NCBI RefSeq assembly: GCF_003952725.1
Contig: NZ_CP032509.1
Location: 3,372,001 to 3,436,000 of the forward strand
Direction of reading: 5' to 3'
Source: Georhizobium profundi
GTDB taxonomy: Bacteria > Pseudomonadota > Alphaproteobacteria > Rhizobiales > Rhizobiaceae
DNA length: 64,000 nt
Shown here: positions 61,710 to 64,000 of the stretch, one piece after another
Numbering within the stretch: position 1 is the stretch's first letter
Layout of the letters: each line of letters begins with the position of its first letter
Translations under genes and position numbers: made by a program
Notes under the pieces: model-generated
Database searches by the model: none
What the model saw: only the letters and a program-made list of their open reading frames with translations
What the model was told of the DNA's origin: nothing

Positions 61710-61783
61710 CCGCTTCGATCTATCCGTTTCAAATTCAGGGCGTCCCACCCGCGCTACCCCACCAGCCGCACTTTTCCGACTGT
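61685..61783 (-). ncRNA. Predicted small RNA or terminated leader upstream of the GTA remnant
   Basis: A self-contained unit: promoter TTGACA-N17-TAGGAT (61790-61818), predicted start at A 61783, about 99 nt, ending in the hairpin AGCGCTGC-TTTT-GCAGCGCT followed by TTTTTT (61685-61709). The RNA is G-rich in its first half (GGCTGGTGGGGTAGCGCGGG). No ORF with a ribosome site fits inside. It may be a free-standing sRNA or a leader that stops transcription before the terminase gene. Confidence 0.5.
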
Positions 61784-61789
61784 AGATGA

Positions 61790-61818
61790 ATCCTATCAAA
61801 CCACCGTCACGGTGTCAA
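61790..61818 (-). promoter_or_regulatory. Near-consensus sigma-70 promoter upstream of the GTA remnant
   Basis: On the minus strand, TTGACA (plus 61813-61818) and TAGGAT (plus 61790-61795) are exactly 17 bases apart. The -35 box is a perfect match to the housekeeping consensus. It drives transcription into the 99-nt unit and towards the terminase genes. Confidence 0.6.
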
Positions 61819-61857
61819 GGAATTTTTTCCTATATCGCCAAGCAATCAGCTGAATGC

Positions 61858-61892
61858 AAAAAGCCACCGCGGCGGTGGCCGGCGGTGGCTTT
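61858..61892 (-). terminator. Intrinsic terminator of the 55-aa ORF
   Basis: AAAGCCACCG (61860-61869) pairs with CGGTGGCTTT (61883-61892). On the minus strand the stem runs into TTTTTGC. It lies 37 bases past the stop of the small gene at 61929-62096 and isolates it from the GTA region. Confidence 0.75.
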
Positions 61893-61928
61893 GGAGTGTC
61901 GGTCTGTCGACCGGATCAGCAGTCGCTC

Positions 61929-62096
61929 TTAGCGCCAGTTGATGCCGTCGAAGGACTTCGGGTCCAGACCGATCGAGTTGAGCGCACGGGCGCTCGGCTT
62001 GCGGCCAGCTTCAACTGCGGCGGCGCATTCACGCAGGCCGCTCATGTAGGTAGCGAAGCCGGAAACGCGGTCACGGAAGCTGCGGGGGGTGCTCAT
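61929..62096 (-). CDS. Small basic protein of unknown function (55 aa)
   Basis: 55 residues from ATG 62096 (second of two tandem ATGs), with GGAGAAG just before it. MSTPRSFRDRVSGFATYMSG, then a helix rich in Ala/Glu and an RALNSIGLDPKSFDGINWR end. Soluble, net positive charge, one Cys. It resembles the many short DUF1127-sized proteins of rhizobia, but I do not see their signature and do not name a family. Clear ribosome site, own terminator and an operator-like repeat upstream argue for a real gene. Confidence 0.65.
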   Translation of the reverse strand: MSTPRSFRDRVSGFATYMSGLRECAAAVEAGRKPSARALNSIGLDPKSFDGINWR

Positions 62097-62274
62097 CATC
62101 TTCTCCAAAAGGTGTAATTCACTGTGCATCAGCAATATGGGTTTATTGCACCGCAATATGAATGGCCGATTGCGTGAAGGAGCCGTGCGTTCAGCGCATG
62201 GGTTTCGGTAACCCGTGATTCATCTTCACATGCATCTGCCGCCCGCGGCTGCAGTGAAGGCTGCAAGCCGGTAT

Positions 62275-62739
62275 TCACCGCGCCGTGTCCGGCACTTCGA
62301 AAGGCCATTCGACAAGATGGTCCTCGTAGTCTTCCAGTTCCATCCCCTCCTCCGGCACCGTGCGACCACGCACTGATACGCCAGCCTCGTGCACCGTGTC
62401 GCGGCTGCCCGAAATCAGATGGTGCCACCAGTAGAGATCTTCGCCATCGCGCACGAGGCGATAGCCGCATGTGGGCGGCAGCCAGCTCAGGCTGCGCACT
62501 TCCTTCGGTGTCAGTCCGATGCAGTCCGGTACCTGCGCCTGCCGGTTTTCGTAATCGGAGCAGCGGCACGTCGCGTCATCCAGCAGGCGGCACCGCACGC
62601 TCGTCCAGATGATCTCGCCGGTATCCCAGTCTTCCAGCTTGTTGAGGCAGCAGCGCCCGCACCCGTCGCACAGGCTTTCCCACTCGGCCGCATTCATCTG
62701 CTCCAGAGTCTTCGTTTGCCAAAAGGGTGTGTCATTCAT
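62275..62739 (-). CDS. YcgN-family cysteine-cluster protein (UPF0260)
   Basis: 154 residues from ATG 62739 ([20 protein letters not shown]). The Cys pattern [14 protein letters not shown] near residue 24, [21 protein letters not shown] and PPTCGYRLV matches the YcgN family, which is thought to bind zinc or an iron-sulfur cluster. The YWWHHLISG and [10 protein letters not shown] ends are also typical. Cytosolic; function unknown. An in-frame TTG at 62748 is an alternative start. Divergent from the penicillin-binding protein gene. Confidence 0.9.
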   Translation of the reverse strand: MNDTPFWQTKTLEQMNAAEWESLCDGCGRCCLNKLEDWDTGEIIWTSVRCRLLDDATCRCSDYENRQAQVPDCIGLTPKEVRSLSWLPPTCGYRLVRDGEDLYWWHHLISGSRDTVHEAGVSVRGRTVPEEGMELEDYEDHLVEWPFEVPDTAR

Positions 62740-62909
62740 GCCGCGCAACTTTTCTTTGAGCCCGGCACAATGCCGGATTGCTTGTTCTTTTCCGCAAACT
62801 GCGACAAAATTTAAACCTCAAGGGGCGATCATCGGCTGCGGCATTTTCGGCCGCAGGTCTGCCGGCTGCCATGCGCCGGTGGTTCGTGTACAGCGGGGCG
62901 TAATCGATC

Positions 62910-64000
62910 GTGCAGGATCCCTTCAGTCAGGGCAACAGGCCACGCCGGCGTCGCAATCTCTTGTTGCGGCTTGATTCGTGGCTTGATTCCACGCTTTGGG
63001 GCGCTGGCTCCGGCCTCGGCGAGACCTGGGAAGAAATCACCATCTTCTTTCGCCGTTTCCGCGTGCGCGGGACCAAGCGGGTCGTCGTGGAAATCATGGG
63101 CGAAGGCCTGACGCTCGGCACCGCCGGCTTCGTGCTTCTCCTCGCACTTGCGCTGCCAGCGTTCGATGCGACCTACGGCAACTGGCGCGCGCAAGACGAT
63201 TTCGCCGTCACGTTCCTCGATCGCTACGGCAATGAAATCGGCCATCGCGGCATCATCCATGAGGATTCCGTTCCGGTCGATGCCCTGCCCGACCATCTGG
63301 TCAAGGCCGTTCTTGGCACCGAGGACAGGCGCTTCTTCGAGCATTACGGCATCGATTTCGTCGGCCTCGCCCGTGCGATGGGCGAGAACGCCCGCGCAGG
63401 CTCGGTCGTTCAGGGCGGATCGACGCTCACGCAGCAGCTCGCAAAGAACATCTTTCTCAGCAATGAGCGCACGATCGAGCGCAAGATCAAGGAAGCCTTC
63501 CTTGCGATCTGGCTGGAGGCCAATCTCTCCAAGAAGGAGATCCTCGGGCTTTATCTCGACCGCGCCTATATGGGCGGCGGCACGTTCGGCATCGCTGCCG
63601 CCTCGCAGTTTTATTTCGGCAAGCCCGTTACCGATGTGACGCTGGCCGAATCGGCACTTCTCGCCGGCCTGTTCAAGGCGCCGGCCCGCTATGCCCCCCA
63701 CAACAACCTGCCCGCCGCACGCGCCCGCGCGAACCAGGTTCTCACCAACATCGTCCAAGGCGGCCTGATGACAGAAGGCCAGGTCATCGGCGCCCGGCGC
63801 AACCCCGCGAGCGTCATCGATCGCGGCACCAAGGATGCACCCGACTATTTCCTCGACTGGGCTTTCGAGGAAGTTCAGCGCATAGCCGGCAACTTTCCCG
63901 AGCACTCGCTGATCGTGCGCACGACGATCGACCTCGACCTGCAGAAAGCTGCTGAAGACGCGCTGGAGTTCGACCTGCGCCAGAGCGGCGCGAGCTTCGA
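62910..64000 (+). CDS. Class A penicillin-binding protein (PBP1A/1C-type glycosyltransferase-transpeptidase), 3' end outside window
   Basis: GTG 62910 is the first start after an in-frame TAA at 62901; GGGG lies ten bases before. At least 363 codons are visible. A cytosolic Arg-rich segment (RPRRRRNLLLRLDSWLDST) precedes one transmembrane helix (LTLGTAGFVLLLALALPAF). The glycosyltransferase 51 domain has GTEDRRFFEHYGIDFVGLA with the catalytic Glu, GGSTLTQQLAKNIFL, ERKIKEAFLAIWLE and YMGGGTFGIAAASQFYFGK. The sequence then enters TTIDLDLQKAAEDALE before the transpeptidase domain, which is cut off. It builds peptidoglycan strands in the periplasm. Confidence 0.92.
   Translation, partial: MQDPFSQGNRPRRRRNLLLRLDSWLDSTLWGAGSGLGETWEEITIFFRRFRVRGTKRVVVEIMGEGLTLGTAGFVLLLALALPAFDATYGNWRAQDDFAVTFLDRYGNEIGHRGIIHEDSVPVDALPDHLVKAVLGTEDRRFFEHYGIDFVGLARAMGENARAGSVVQGGSTLTQQLAKNIFLSNERTIERKIKEAFLAIWLEANLSKKEILGLYLDRAYMGGGTFGIAAASQFYFGKPVTDVTLAESALLAGLFKAPARYAPHNNLPAARARANQVLTNIVQGGLMTEGQVIGARRNPASVIDRGTKDAPDYFLDWAFEEVQRIAGNFPEHSLIVRTTIDLDLQKAAEDALEFDLRQSGASF

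Noticed and set aside
61711-61783. tRNA-like look of the 5' part of the predicted small RNA (GGTGGGGTAGCGCGGG)
   Set aside because: No cloverleaf could be drawn, no T-arm GTTCGA and no acceptor pairing; not called as tRNA.

Overview
The window is GC-rich, gene-dense DNA from an alphaproteobacterium, most likely of the order Hyphomicrobiales (Rhizobiales), in or near Rhizobiaceae. The evidence is gene content and order rather than any marker gene: pepN, a PleC-like kinase, glnE, a two-component pair, a DegP protease, ccmHFEI and feuQ-feuP-feuN lie in one block, as I remember from rhizobia. A gene-transfer-agent (GTA) type tail cluster and many rhizobial-type small proteins support this. No rRNA or tRNA gene, CRISPR array or insertion sequence was seen.

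Layout. 1-4.8 kb: end of a TPR protein, a DUF983 protein, a HAD phosphatase, a PRC-barrel-type secreted protein and a membrane diguanylate cyclase. 4.8-10.7 kb: a complete hydroxamate-siderophore uptake operon on the minus strand (fhuA-fhuC-fhuD-fhuB order), preceded by a TGA-N9-TCA operator that fits the iron-responsive box of RirA. 10.7-18.3 kb: transporters, an aminotransferase, small secreted proteins, a glutathione transferase-like enzyme and an AI-2E-type permease with a long cytosolic tail. 18.4-31 kb: a chemoreceptor, AMP nucleosidase, lipid kinase, LysE exporter, an EEP lipoprotein, ETF-ubiquinone oxidoreductase, a uracil-DNA-glycosylase-like protein with altered catalytic motifs, an MFS permease, a GAF histidine kinase and a membrane-anchored CBS protein. 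31-35 kb: a DMT permease and a solitary form-II CoxL-type molybdopterin subunit. 35-55.4 kb: pepN, the PleC-like kinase, an EF-hand protein, glnE, a two-component system, degP, the cytochrome c maturation operon ccmI-E-F-H, a lipoprotein, and feuN-feuP-feuQ.

55.5-61.7 kb is the most unusual region: a decayed GTA cluster on the minus strand. In transcription order it holds a small-terminase-like gene, the N-terminal ATPase part of the large terminase (frameshifted), then an in-frame fusion of the terminase ATPase core to the C-terminal two thirds of the DUF2163 tail protein (GTA gene 13), an intact NlpC/P60 peptidase (gene 14), the baseplate/host-specificity protein (gene 15) broken by a one-base frameshift, and a holin-like membrane protein. 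Everything normally between gene 2 and gene 13 (portal, protease, capsid, tail tube, tape measure, gene 12) is missing. Directly upstream is a compact transcription unit: a near-consensus promoter, about 99 nt, and a strong intrinsic terminator ending just before the terminase start codon, which could be a small RNA or a terminated leader.

The window closes with a small conserved-looking ORF, a YcgN-type cysteine-cluster protein and the start of a class A penicillin-binding protein that runs off the end.
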